A stretch of 64,000 bases of DNA, from contig NC_090288.1 of the NCBI RefSeq assembly GCF_037392515.1, positions 3,093,501 to 3,157,500 on the forward strand, in the 5' to 3' direction. Made by a program: the position numbers and the translations under genes. Positions 38,701 to 46,700 of this stretch are shown piece after piece. How positions within the stretch are numbered: position 1 is the first letter of the stretch; each line of letters opens with the position of its first letter. A model generated the notes under the pieces. That model was not told the DNA's origin. It did not search any database and worked only from the letters and a program-made list of their open reading frames with translations. The DNA comes from Haliotis asinina. Lineage: Eukaryota > Mollusca > Gastropoda > Lepetellida > Haliotidae.

Positions 38701-41700
38701 TGGGCTGTGACAAGATGACAGTGGTGATAGTGACAATCTTCTCGAGTGTGTGCGTGCAGGCGCTTCCTCTTCATCTTCAGGAGTAAGTGCTAATCTAGAT
38801 GAATGCTCATGCTGAGCCGAAGTCGATGCTGTTGAAGACTGAAGGCTTCTTCCTTCTTCAAATTGACACTCCATTAAGCTCATCATCTGCATCGTAAACT
38901 GCTGCATGAAGGCACCTGCGTCGAACGGCTGCGTTGAGTGTAGTGACAGCTGAGTTGTAGAGTTTTCTGCTGCAATGACTGAGGTTGCTGACCAAGTCTG
39001 CGTTGTTTGACGATCCTTGTGAGGGTTCTGATGCGTTGACGATGTCGTCATGGTCGATCTAGATGACGACGCATGTTTACTCTGTTGGTTGATATTTTGC
39101 TCGCTGCGTAGAATAAACAGTGGCTTGTCAAAGTTGTGTCATTCATGTAGAGGGATGAACTGTTCCCCAAAGATTTCTTCATCGAAGAATGTTGATTCTG
39201 CAATGACTTCGATGATAAAGACTTCTTCCTCGATGATCTAGACTTCTTAGACTGGGACAGCCCTATCTCTGTAGAGGTTTTCTTCTGTGGTTTAGGGGAC
39301 GACTTGCTGGAACCCAGACATAACCCCAGAGAAACGCCAGACATGTCACTGGAATGAATCTCAGCAGAAACAGATGAACTGTTACCTGAATTATATTCAC
39401 CCCATTTAGACATGGCTAATACAAGTCAATGTTGCCTGTCCCTTGCATGTCTGTGAACAGACCAAATATACAAAGTAAATTCTGAATCAGATAAATTTCT
39501 GCAAAATTTACAGTGAATAGCAGAACATATAGGCTTACACCAGACAAACTAAGTTGAGAGCCGTAATCTACACTGTGCTAAATAAAGACACAATAATCAC
39601 ACAAAATTGACAAAATATGATGCATATGCTAAGCCAAATACCGCATACAACGTAAATTTAGTTCAAGGACCAAATTAATTAAAGAACTTATTGCCGTATC
39701 CAGGATCCAAGGTGCCTCAAGCCGCCCTTGTCCGGTGATAGGGAGAGAGTGACAAGCATGGCCGATCAGCTGACCATGTGTGCAGGTAAAGGGAGACTTC
39801 TCGTGTGTGTATTTTACACCCGTTAGTTTTAGAAGGGAACTTCAGGTATTCCATTACTTTAGCCAGGGAAGAGGAGATTAGCAATTAAGCATGAGTCAGG
39901 ATAAGGAAAAATATAATTGAAAGACTGTATCCAGCTGCCCTCGTCAGGCAATAGGGAGAGAGTAACAAGCATGGTCAGTCAGCTGACTATTTGTGTGGGA
40001 AAGGGGAGGCTACTCATAGGTGAGTATATTTTATGTTCGCTTCTTTTAGAAGGGAACTTCAAGGGATTTCAGGTTTTCCACTGCCTTCGCAAGGGAAGAG
40101 GAGATAAGCAGTTAAGCATGAGTCAGGATAAGGAAAAATATGCTACTTTCAGTGACTGTTTACTCACTGTTGTAGCGTGCACCATGTGCATCACCCGGAA
40201 GCGATCGTACGGAAAGTAGCACTCGGAATTGTTAAGGTACAAACTTTTTTGAGGTAATAGTTCAAAAAGCATGTGCAAATGCCAGCTTACAAGATTTGTT
40301 AAGCTGTGCTCTGATTTGTCAATTGAAAAGGTTCGCTGAAGTGACCTTCTTAGAATGAAGTACATATATACATAGTGTTTTCAGAGCAGATCAAGGTTAC
40401 CTGAAGACTTATCCATGCTAAAATGAATTATTCATCTGATTGACACACCAAAATTTTATCTGTATACATGACCTGTAATTACAACTACACTTTAGTGCGA
40501 ACTTGGGTGTAAAACACCACTGACTCACTATGATAGAGATGGAATGTTTGTTTTTAGTTGATTTTTAATACTTTAGGTGTCACAAGTGTTTGTTTTTGAC
40601 TTAGCACCACACTCAGCATTAGACCAATTATATCACAGCTGTCTGAAAAAAATTGAGTCTGGACCATACAATCCTGTGATCAACAGCATGAACAGTGATC
40701 TACACAGTTAGGATGATGAAATGTGCTGAAGACCGCATCTTTATGGGTTTTTATTAATACTGACACACATTACCAATTCTGGTGCTGCACTGTGTGTCTG
40801 CTCACCTCTGTCTCTGGCCGTGGAATAAATACAGGCTGTTTCATTTTCAGCACGATATCACAGAAGTCCCACTCTCCCAGGATGTACTGTGCAGGCATTC
40901 TGCAACATGGTGATATAATGCTTATGACAACATGTCTTGATCAACACAAGGCATGTACATGTTACTGATATGGACCATACACATTGCTCTATGCCTTGAA
41001 GGGGCAATATTTTTTTACCGGAAGAATCTCATGCCACAATACCCCAACACTATCCGCATCCTATTTGAACACTTTGCATCTTCTTCCCGTCCACGACACA
41101 ATCACATCCACCCCTCACTTAACAAAATCCCAAACCCATGCATAACACAATCTAAGCCTACATCCAACCTCTTCTGACCCTTACATCATCCTCCATCAAC
41201 TTTTTCTGAAACCATGGTAACAGTATAAATAGTAAAATTTCAAACCAAGAATTCTCCTGCTCTTCATCCCTGATGCATTCTCCCCTCAACCCACCATGCC
41301 CTACACCATGTCCTACACCATGCCCTACACCATGCCCTACACCATGTCCTACACCATGCCCTACACCATGTCCTACACCATGCCCTACACCATGTCCTAC
41401 ACCATGCCCTACACCATGTCCTACACCATGCCCTACACCATGTCCTACACCATGCCCTACACCATGTCCTACACCATGCCCTACACCATGTCCTACACCA
41501 TGCCCTACACCATGTCCTACATCATGTCCTACACCATGCCCTACACCATGTCCTACACCATGTCCTACACCATGCCCTACACCATGCCCTACACCATGTC
41601 CTACACCATGTCCTACACCATGTCCTACACCATGACATGCTACACCATGTCCTACACCATGCCCTACACCATGTCCTACACCATGTCTTACACCATGTCT

Positions 41701-43676
41701 TACACCATGCCCTACACCATGTCCTACACCATGTCTTACACCATGCCCTACACCATGTCCTACACCATGTCCTACACCATGTCTTACACCATGTCCTACA
41801 CCATGCCCTACACCATGTCCTACACCATGTCCTACACCATGCCCTACACCATGTCCTACACCATGCCCTACACCATGTCCTACACCATGCCCTACACCAT
41901 GCCCTACACCATGTCCTACACCATGTCCTACACCATGTCCTACACCATGTCCTACACCATGACATGCTACACCATGTCCTACACCATGCCCTACACCATG
42001 TCCTACACCATGTCTTACACCATGTCTTACACCATGCCCTACACCATGTCCTACACCATGTCTTACACCATGCCCTACACCATGTCCTACACCATGTCCT
42101 ACACCATGTCCTACACCATGTCTTACACCATGCCCTACACCATGTCCTACACCATGCCCTACACCATGCCCTACACCATGTCCTACACCATGCCCTACAC
42201 CATGCCCTACACCATGTCCTACACCATGCCCTACACCATGTCCTACACCATGTCCTACACCATGTCCTACACCATGTCCTACACCATGACATGCTACACC
42301 ATGTCCTACACCATGTCCTACACCATGTCCTACACCATGCCCTACACCATGCCCTACACCATGTCCTACACCATGCCCTACACCATGTCCTACACCATGT
42401 CCTACACCATGCCCTCCACCATGCCCTACACCATGTCCACACCAATGTTCATGACATCCCCCTGCTTGGTACCTATGACTCACCTCTGTTGTCTTAGTTT
42501 CACCATTTCCCGCACACGCTCCACCTCCAGACCGGTCAGTTCTTGGTCAGCAGGCACACCATGGAGCTGTCAACACACACAATCAGAACTCATTGATCAT
42601 ACATCATAAACAATAACGTGAAGCATACACAATCATATCACCATGGTGTCAGAGATGTGAAACACAGATGTGAGTGAGTCATGTTTTAAGCTGCAATTTG
42701 ACTGCGGCAGGGACACCAGAAATGAAATTCACTCATTGTACCCATGTGGGAAATCGAACCTGGGTCTTTGGAATGGCAAGATAATGCTTTAACCACTAGG
42801 CTACTCCACCACCCACTAGGGTACCCAACCACTCTGACTGGAGTTTGGTGCTGCATAAATGTTCTAATTTCCAGTGTTGCTGGTGTTAGCATTATCAAAG
42901 CAAGAAACAGTGAGTGCGTCAGTTTAGTTTCACGCTGAACTGAGAAACATTCCAAGTAATCCAACTACATGATGGTGGTCTACACTGATTCTGGACCAGA
43001 TTATCCAGTAATCAACGGTATGAGCACTGACCTTGAAGTATGATGCAATGCAATTTGATGCAATGTATCAAACCAGTCAGAGAATATGACCACCCATTCT
43101 TCGCTTCTTACAACAAGTGTTTTAGTGAAGATCAGTTCTCACCAGTTTCTTTAGAGGTACAAGAAACACCTTTAATGATTGTACCTAGATATAGTGAAAT
43201 ATAAGCAATACCGTTGACATTCCTAGGACATGAGCAATGAAGAGTTCCACAGACTTCCTTGGTTCCAGTACTCCTAGTTCCACCAGGACCTGCTGCATTT
43301 CTTCCATGACATCTCCCACAGAACGATTAGGGCAGTCACTGGCTGTACATAAGGACCTTTCCATGATCACGCTCAGGTGGGAATTCAGGTGTTCAGTGAA
43401 AATCTCATTTCCAGTCAAAGAACGTGTGTTTGTAGCAAGGGACCTTGCTGACTGACTGACATATGTGCCTGACTGATAGTATTTGTAGATACTGACACAG
43501 GGCCGGTTAGAGTGCCAGTATCTACGATCACTGGATGCTTTCGTTGAACACTTAGCGGTCTGTAGTTGCTGTCGGCATAATACATAAAACCTTGATTGAT
43601 ATAATGAAAGAATAGGCTTGCAGATCTTGCTGAGAGATTCGCACACATATGGTCTTGCACAGACTTGAAAGATCAT
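20668..43676 (-). CDS. HEMK1: HemK methyltransferase family member 1 (release-factor glutamine N5-methyltransferase)
   Basis: The family methylates the glutamine of the GGQ motif of peptide-chain release factors; the animal HEMK1 enzyme acts in mitochondria. Nine coding exons on the minus strand: 43212-43676, 42484-42566, 40806-40899, 26487-26606, 25937-26051, 23923-24016, 21783-21878, 21048-21155 and 20668-20710. They sum to 1218 bases, 405 codons plus stop, with every phase closing. The N-terminus is rich in Arg/Lys/Ser and poor in acidic residues, as in a mitochondrial presequence. Then come the PrmC N-terminal helical domain ([10 protein letters not shown]), [19 protein letters not shown]-binding [36 protein letters not shown], the catalytic NPPY motif (VIVSNPPYV), [15 protein letters not shown] and the C-terminal strand. 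The start is the first ATG after an in-frame TGA. It is longer than human HEMK1 (about 338 residues) because of exon 1. Confidence 0.95.
21048..21155 (-). CDS. HEMK1: HEMK1 exon 8: C-terminal strand
   Basis: Acceptor tgtgttgcag, donor gtgggt. It encodes [18 protein letters not shown], then [13 protein letters not shown], which fits the FLEVDPRHP region of vertebrate HEMK1. Confidence 0.92.
21374..21500 (-). mobile_element. SINE (family B) fragment
   Basis: TGAGTTTAGTTTTATGCTGC, CAATATTCCAGTTATGTGGC, CGAGACAATCCTGTGATCAA: reverse of the 15861 copy's tail half. In HEMK1 intron 7. Confidence 0.7.
21715..21790. repeat. 23-bp tandem repeat seeded from the HEMK1 exon 7 splice junction
   Basis: On the minus strand, three consecutive ~23-bp units start CACAAAGG|GTAGGTTCAC (the real exon end and donor), then CACAAGGG|GCAGGTTCAT, then CACATGGGATGGGTTCAC. 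Only the first keeps the GT. Confidence 0.7.
21783..21878 (-). CDS. HEMK1: HEMK1 exon 7: YED...LHGGRDGL segment
   Basis: It encodes [20 protein letters not shown], aligned with the conserved E-P/H-x-x-AL-x-GG-x-x-G segment of HemK proteins, then [12 protein letters not shown]. Donor GG|gtaggt; the junction sequence recurs in a short tandem array just inside the intron. Confidence 0.93.
22060..22175 (-). mobile_element. SINE (family B) fragment
   Basis: CCACACTCTGCAACATTCCA, GCTATATGGTGTCAGTCTGT and CAATCCAGTGATCAA, repeated twice. Diverged. Confidence 0.55.
23395..23710 (+). pseudogene. Degenerate 3' end of a CR1-like LINE reverse transcriptase
   Basis: Across broken frames the plus strand reads KALHWL, then [19 protein letters not shown], then SPMF..NSLPSD. 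This resembles the LHWLP...RSLRSS...P-x-x-WNSLP tail of CR1/RTE-type ORF2 proteins. Stops and shifts are frequent. It lies in HEMK1 intron 6. Confidence 0.5.
23923..24016 (-). CDS. HEMK1: HEMK1 exon 6: catalytic NPPY motif
   Basis: Acceptor gcatgtttcag, donor gtacag. It encodes [17 protein letters not shown] followed by [13 protein letters not shown]. The NPPY tetrapeptide binds the glutamine side chain in this enzyme class. Confidence 0.96.
24120..24300 (+). mobile_element. tRNA-like SINE (family A) remnant
   Basis: Contains the box-B-like CTGGGTTTGAATCCCCACAT, then TGTGAAGCCCATTTCTGGTG, shared with the copies at 388, 4640, 42688 and 59289. Diverged and without a tail. Confidence 0.6.
24442..24754. 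mobile_element. Harbinger-like MITE with GGCCAGA terminal inverted repeats
   Basis: The ends are inverted: GGCCAGAACAATTTTATTTC at the left, and the complement of the right end reads GGCCAGACCAAGTTTACTTC. Flanking TAA on both sides fits a 3-bp target duplication of the PIF/Harbinger type. AT-rich and non-coding, about 313 bp. A second copy starts near 61435. Confidence 0.65.
24885..25258. repeat. 28/29-bp minisatellite in HEMK1 intron 5
   Basis: About 13 copies of a unit like CAGCCTAATCCCACCAGTTC + TGTGACAGG, with one-base length variants (GGCAGCC / GGCAAGCC). Copies are almost identical, which suggests recent amplification. Confidence 0.93.
25583..25945. repeat. Degenerate minisatellite derived from the HEMK1 exon 5 donor junction
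   Basis: About eight or nine diverged units resembling CTGATATCCAGGTGTACCAG + GTAACTCAC. The right-most unit overlaps the last bases of exon 5 and its donor. On the minus strand each unit carries a CAG|GTGAGT-like or decayed donor; intact ones are near 25667-25675 and 25794-25802. Confidence 0.7.
25937..26051 (-). CDS. HEMK1: HEMK1 exon 5: SAM motif II region
   Basis: Follows acceptor gtgacttcag and ends at donor CAG|gtgagt. It encodes [20 protein letters not shown], then [15 protein letters not shown], matching the acidic ribose-binding strand and following helix. The last ~30 bases are copied many times in the adjoining intron array at about 25583-25936. Confidence 0.92.
26487..26606 (-). 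CDS. HEMK1: HEMK1 exon 4: SAM-binding motif I
   Basis: Exactly 40 codons, phase 0 at both ends. It begins [14 protein letters not shown] and contains [20 protein letters not shown], the glycine-rich SAM-binding motif. It is separated from exon 3 by a 14.2-kb intron full of transposons. Confidence 0.96.
26755..27028. repeat. Left half of an interspersed repeat split by the DIRS-type block
   Basis: Matches 55330-55570, including ATCTGCATAAAACACAG, ATTTGACCTGC and TTTTGATGACATGGTTACCA. The match stops where the inverted terminal sequence of the inserted block begins. The missing right half is at 40136-40360. Confidence 0.7.
27029..27206 (+). repeat. Left inverted terminal repeat of the DIRS-type block
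   Basis: CATCCTGACACATGCTTAAT... continues through AAGTTCCCTTCTAAAAGAAG and GTAGCCTCCCCTTTCCCA, the reverse complement of 39935-40133 with few mismatches. A shorter second start (CTTATCCTGACTCATGCTTA) occurs at about 27333. Confidence 0.85.
27857..28218. mobile_element. Palindromic MITE-like element sharing the DIRS end motif
   Basis: Inverted arms: CTTATCCTATCTCACATTAT...TGTGGAAACATGCTGTCAGC at the left, and the complement of 28140-28215 at the right (CTTATCCTGTCTCATG...TGTGGAAACGTGCTGTCAGC). The first bases resemble the CTTATCCTGACTCATG ends of the host block, so it may be a non-autonomous relative. Confidence 0.6.
28270..29610 (+). mobile_element. Penelope-like element, 5'-truncated
   Basis: The plus strand carries the end of a Penelope-type reverse transcriptase (28330-28766: [27 protein letters not shown], then L-x-x-EL-x-HL). 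A linker follows ([27 protein letters not shown]), then a GIY-YIG endonuclease segment in a shifted frame (28925-29222: [20 protein letters not shown] and [20 protein letters not shown], ending LPSAWDLL). At least one frameshift near 28920 separates the RT side from the endonuclease. The 5' end is a rearranged ~40-bp inverted copy of its own RT sequence (28277-28321 against 28631-28673). A hammerhead-like core follows at 29511. Confidence 0.85.
29505..29560 (+). ncRNA. Hammerhead-ribozyme-like core of the Penelope-like element
   Basis: CTGATGA at 29511-29517, a stem II of AAGTA (29520-29524) pairing TACTT (29531-29535) around a 6-base loop, then GAAA at 29537-29540 followed by CGTC. This is the CUGANGA...GAAA order of hammerhead ribozymes, and Penelope-like elements are known to carry them. 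Stem III would be very short and stem I could not be closed by eye, so activity is unproven. Confidence 0.5.
29819..31070 (-). pseudogene. DIRS-type tyrosine recombinase remnant
   Basis: An open frame at 29819-30457 carries the catalytic domain: [17 protein letters not shown] (first catalytic Arg), [27 protein letters not shown] (second Arg) and FANHYLRD (likely tyrosine nucleophile). The His expected three residues before the second Arg reads Leu. The N-terminal core-binding region continues in other frames to about 31070 ([20 protein letters not shown], then [18 protein letters not shown]), so at least one frameshift is present. It is the last gene of the DIRS element; a LINE separates it from the RT. 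Confidence 0.85.
31804..32240 (-). pseudogene. LINE RNase H domain
   Basis: [13 protein letters not shown] (catalytic Glu), IIYSDS (catalytic Asp) and [15 protein letters not shown], followed by ADLAAKT. The order matches type I RNase H domains of I/Nimb elements. A stop interrupts the helix after AMLTAL. Past 31804 the sequence resembles the Cys/His tail (GHTRYTH, then [10 protein letters not shown]). Confidence 0.8.
32684..33941 (-). pseudogene. LINE reverse transcriptase
   Basis: Pieces in order: [16 protein letters not shown] (33941-33663), [20 protein letters not shown] and [15 protein letters not shown] (33570-33376), then [28 protein letters not shown] and [18 protein letters not shown] (33280-32684). 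These are RT blocks 2 to 7. The catalytic F-x-DD motif reads FVND, so one of the two aspartates is lost. Frames shift between pieces. Confidence 0.85.
34295..35164 (-). pseudogene. LINE apurinic endonuclease domain, internally deleted
   Basis: A linker rich in Ser/Lys precedes [17 protein letters not shown], then FCLQESHLK (catalytic Glu), SSLDLYLA and GSDHFPTIL (catalytic His). The stretch from IHSHVL joins [13 protein letters not shown] directly, so the usual middle part with the GDFN-H motif is missing: an in-frame deletion that should abolish cleavage. The frame is otherwise open for 289 codons. Confidence 0.82.
35223..36179 (-). pseudogene. LINE ORF1 with zinc knuckles
   Basis: Begins [20 protein letters not shown] and includes [14 protein letters not shown], then a CCHC knuckle [14 protein letters not shown] and a second cysteine-rich motif [15 protein letters not shown], as in ORF1 nucleic-acid chaperones of I/Nimb elements. 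Frames shift several times. A 39-bp direct duplication near 35788-35868 repeats [13 protein letters not shown] in frame. Confidence 0.78.
36440..37860 (-). pseudogene. DIRS-type reverse transcriptase / RNase H region
   Basis: N-terminal part at 37852-37490: [36 protein letters not shown], the opening of DIRS RTs. Core at 37222-36542: [20 protein letters not shown], then AFYLDDG (catalytic YLDD intact), [22 protein letters not shown]. The part between (about 37490-37222) is in another frame. The C-terminal RNase H is poorly conserved. Confidence 0.8.
37997..39413 (-). pseudogene. DIRS Gag-like region
   Basis: Three overlapping or adjacent frames: 39413-39048 (Ser/Lys-rich, many SSK and KK runs), 39051-38581 (Gln/Ser/Glu-rich with an acidic PEDEEEAP patch) and 38632-37997 (hydrophobic [20 protein letters not shown], then [20 protein letters not shown]). 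Composition and position before the RT suit a DIRS Gag. No single open frame remains. Confidence 0.65.
39715..39905 (-). repeat. Right terminal repeat, inner copy
   Basis: Ends AGCAATTAAGCATGAGTCAG + GATAAGG. Same orientation as the outer copy at 39935-40133 and more diverged from it than the left and outer right copies are from each other. Confidence 0.8.
39935..40133 (-). repeat. Right terminal repeat, outer copy
   Basis: Ends GCAGTTAAGCATGAGTCAGG + ATAAGG at the junction with the older repeat. It is the inverted partner of 27029-27206. Confidence 0.85.
40136..40360. repeat. Right half of the split interspersed repeat
   Basis: Matches 55565-55775: CAGTGACTGTTTACTCACTG, GGAAGCGAT, TAGTTCAAAAAGCATGTGCA, CAAATGCCAGCTTACA. 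It begins directly where the right terminal repeat of the DIRS-type block ends. Confidence 0.7.
40590..40715 (-). mobile_element. SINE (family B) fragment
   Basis: CACACTCAGCATTAGACC, then GTCTGGACCATACAATCCTG and GATCAACAGCATGAACAGTG: the reverse orientation of the element at 15861-16137. Confidence 0.65.
40806..40899 (-). CDS. HEMK1: HEMK1 exon 3: QYILGE...IPRPETE motif
   Basis: One base plus 31 codons, acceptor catgttgcag, donor gtgagc. It encodes [13 protein letters not shown] and FIPRPETE, both hallmarks of PrmC/HemK enzymes that link the N-terminal domain to the catalytic fold. Confidence 0.95.
41292..42438. repeat. 12-bp minisatellite (ACCATGYCCTAC)n with 327-bp higher-order period
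   Basis: About 94 copies of ACCATG[TC]C[CT]TAC fill most of HEMK1 intron 2, starting about 45 bases past the exon 2 donor. A 15-base variant, ACCATGACATGCTAC, recurs with its CATGAC at 41631, 41958 and 42285, exactly 327 bases apart (26 units of 12 plus one of 15). Several frames are open for 280-440 codons ([16 protein letters not shown] and CRTW repeats) only because the 12-mer lacks stops in those frames. Confidence 0.97.
42484..42566 (-). CDS. HEMK1: HEMK1 exon 2: N-terminal helical domain
   Basis: 27 codons plus 2 bases, acceptor gtgttgacag, donor gtgagt. It encodes [18 protein letters not shown] and ends KLRQQ, leading to an Arg codon completed by exon 3. A 12-bp minisatellite begins about 45 bases past the donor. 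Confidence 0.9.
42688..42815 (-). mobile_element. tRNA-like SINE (family A)
   Basis: The minus strand reads TAGTGGTTAAAGCATTATC (box-A-like) and AGACCCAGGTTCGATTTCCC (box-B-like), then ATGGGTACAATGAGTGAATT. It lies between HEMK1 exons 1 and 2. Confidence 0.75.
42905..43040 (-). mobile_element. SINE (family B) fragment
   Basis: AGTTTCACGCTGAACTGAGA, then ACATTCCAAGTAATCC and TGGACCAGATTATCCAGTAA. Diverged copy of the 15861 element in reverse orientation. Confidence 0.6.
43212..43676 (-). CDS. HEMK1: HEMK1 exon 1: presequence and N-terminal domain
   Basis: 155 codons, phase 0 at the donor (ACG|gtattg). The first ~45 residues contain many Arg, Lys, Ser and Cys and almost no acids, as expected of a mitochondrial signal. 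The last ~40 residues ([17 protein letters not shown], then [12 protein letters not shown]) are the PrmC/HemK N-terminal domain. An in-frame TGA four codons upstream supports this ATG. Confidence 0.88.
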
Positions 43677-43719
43677 TATTCTTGCTCACATAAGAATCTG
43701 TCCTAGTGAAACAGGAGGT

Positions 43720-46700
43720 CGTCGCAACCCAGTCTGCAATGACAAATCAAGGGAATGAGCACTCACCCTAGGTACACCCAATATCCATTTAGTACAAATA
43801 CAGAATACTATTACAACTGTGCTATATCTAGTAACACACTGACTGAAAGTAACATATCAGCTGTGTGATGGTAGCCTGTTCATGACTGGACCAGACAATC
43901 CTGTGATTGCTTTCATAAGCAAACTTCAACACCATTTTGTTACAATGCAGGTCAAAATCAAAAACTTAAAACGTTAAGGTAGAGTTAATTCACTTCCAAA
44001 TGATTCTGATTCTAGCATTAAAAAAATTGATTTACCATGGTGTAACATGGTAATAGTGCAAAAAAGGATCATGAACATTGTTGTGTATGAGTAGATTATC
44101 AAAACTGTAATTCCAGTTTCAAAAGCAACATACATTTCGTGTCTTGTCTGCAAGCACAAGCGCTAGAAGTGACGTACCATATTTTCGGGTAACTCATTAC
44201 TGCGCGGGGTAACGTCCTTGTATGGAAGCGCATGTGATGCATTCTTCTCCCCAGAAATCAACAAATACAATATATCATTCTAATTAAAAGTCAAACAAAC
44301 TGGTAATGTTTTTCTTGATTATTATAACGTTTTTTAAGTGAAATTTGTTAAAAATAAACATATTTACAGGTTAGTTATTCAATCATTTGCACATATATTC
44401 TTTTAGTCTGCATGGCCCACCATGGCAGGGACAACAAAATGTGTCGTATCTGCGCAGCACAGTATCATCCCAGTAGCATTTTAAATGAACCCAGAGGTCA
44501 CATGCCTGGTATGAATTCTGCTGCACAAAAAAAACATCTAAGAGATGACCAATTCGGTGTTCAATGTTTTTATTATTATTATTCCTTTCGAGTCACGTGA
44601 TATTGAAGCTTGCCTTTTCACTCGAGCAGATGATGGTCCACTTGCCAAGTTGCAAGCGTTATTTCAAAAGTTGTGATCACATATATGATGCATGAAGGTT
44701 CTCAAAGTGCATTACGTTTTATGGTAGAATTTTAGTACTTTGACAGAAATTAGGCCACAACTTCCGTGAAAGCTGAACATTTCAAACATTTTGTGTTCTG
44801 ACTGCGACGGAAGCATCGGCATATCTCACTATATGCAAAACATTACGGGGAAAAGAAAGACCCCGAAAACATGGTATGGCATGGTATGTGTGGATGCATG
44901 TAGTTGCCTCCCTCACATTGCCAAGCTGACTGTTACAAAAACAAATGGTACAGGTTGATTACATTGCATACCTACCAGCCATATAGGATTAGGTCACCTG
45001 ATGTTCATAAAATTAACTGAATTAACAGATGTTCGCCCTGTTCGGTGCAATCGAACGATGAACGCAAAAGCAAAAGCTAAAAATGCGTTTCACAACTCCA
45101 CTGTGTGAAACAGGAAAGACTGAAACGCTAGTCCCTAAATAAAAAAAAACATGTACACCCATTAGTAGTAGCAGGGATAGGTCAGACGCTTGCTTTCATC
45201 ACCATTTGTACTAATTAATGTGTACCTCGTCATGCCCCAACGCACACAGTGACTTGGCTCGTTCCCAGTTCAACTTCAGTTGTGTTTAACCAGGGAGACT
45301 ATATAGAGTATATATGTTGTAGATTATTCCTGGTTTAACAGAACTTCAGTCAGTTTATTGTATCAGTGGGAATTTTACAATAAATGAATCATATTAAGAA
45401 TTAAGAGCAAGAATTATGTGAATGAATGAACAAAATAAAGAAAAAGAATAAAAAAAAGTACATATGTGAATGCATGAAAGAATAAATGATACCCCGCAAC
45501 CTTCCCTCCCAAAACATGTTAAAGAATGCAAAAGTAAGGCGAGAACACATGTCAACATCAGCTGTCCTTTTAAAATCTACTTTGAAACATTTTTGTTTAC
45601 ATTAATAATTAATTCAGATATTGCATTGCATGTGGGGAATGGAATGGACATTAACAAAATGTTAACTGACACTGTCACACTGCCCTCAAAAATAAAGTGT
45701 AAAACTCTCACAAAGCATTCTAAAACACCTTCCCAGTTTTGTCAAATAAGATCAACGAGAAAGAAAGAAGTTACGGAACTATAACCCTCAAGCATCAATG
45801 GCGAATCAGAACAGATCGGCGATATGTCACATTTTTCACACACCTCAAATACACCCTAACATTCTTTTATAGATTATGGAACTATCACTATTACTTGCAA
45901 ACACATTTCACCTGATAGCATATTCCCCTTCATATGAATTAAAGGTGTATGTGAAAGATGCTTTTGAGGAAGTAACTAGGAATAGTCAAACAACGGCGTA
46001 CAGCATTTCAATGGCGAAATGTCATATTTTTCACACACCCCAATTATACCCGAACATTTTATTAAGTCTTAAAACTGTCACTATTACTTGTAAATACCTT
46101 TCAACTAAAGGTATGTTCTCCTTTCAAAAATTAAACAAATGTGTGAAAGAAGTTTCTATCGACACAATGTAGTCCATCTTCGCGGTAAATCGAGAATAGA
46201 AGCCAGTGAGCTATGACTTACCGACTTGAAACTTTACTACAAATCTCCTGTCCTAGCACGGACACTAATACCAATTATTTGACATAAACTGAAGTGACAA
46301 AATAGTTAATCTGTCTTCTACATGTTGGATAGCATGCCTGGCAACTAATTGTATGATGTCTGCCATTCTAGGTAATTTAGACACTTTACGACAGGATGTA
46401 GTCAGTATAGATTAGTACATCTACACACACTGCCTTTTGACAAATCCACTGTAGAAGATAAAAGTAATTAATCAATCAGTGTGTTATCGGTTAATCCTTT
46501 GATCGATGTTTGTTTTTGTAACTCAGCTGATATACCCTCTTGCATCACTTACATGCACGTATTACATAACATACAATACATTTGCCATTACAGACCTTAA
46601 TTTATGATGTTGAGTATTTACTCCAGACAGCAGAAATGCCAAATGGGAACCTTTGTTGAGTAACCTGAGTGTTGTTACTACTAATTATACCTGTTATAAA

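Larger units (their letters stand above)
27029..40133 (-). mobile_element. 13-kb nested transposon block in HEMK1 intron 3 (DIRS-type host element)
   Basis: The outer ends are inverted repeats of about 180 bp (27029-27206 against 39935-40133 and 39715-39905) containing TTATCCTGACTCATGCTTAA. On the minus strand, in order: a Gag-like region (39413-37997), a DIRS reverse transcriptase/RNase H region (37860-36440) and a tyrosine recombinase (31070-29819). That gene set with inverted ends is diagnostic of DIRS-type retrotransposons. The element is broken by frameshifts. A Nimb/I-like LINE (about 31080-36420) sits between RT and recombinase, and a Penelope-like element (about 28270-29610) lies past the recombinase. 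The block lies inside an older repeat, so it inserted into an already occupied intron. Confidence 0.82.

Noticed and set aside
41158..42609. Very long open frames (437 and 441 codons) encoding SYTMPYTM and GVGH repeats
   Set aside because: They are the 12-bp minisatellite in HEMK1 intron 2; the unit has no stop in these frames, all of which are equally open, and the minus frame begins at the GTG of a splice donor.
45470..46172. Two ~100-codon frames as genes between HEMK1 and the C3orf18-like gene
   Set aside because: The first has no homology or splice support; the second overlaps a diverged tandem duplication.
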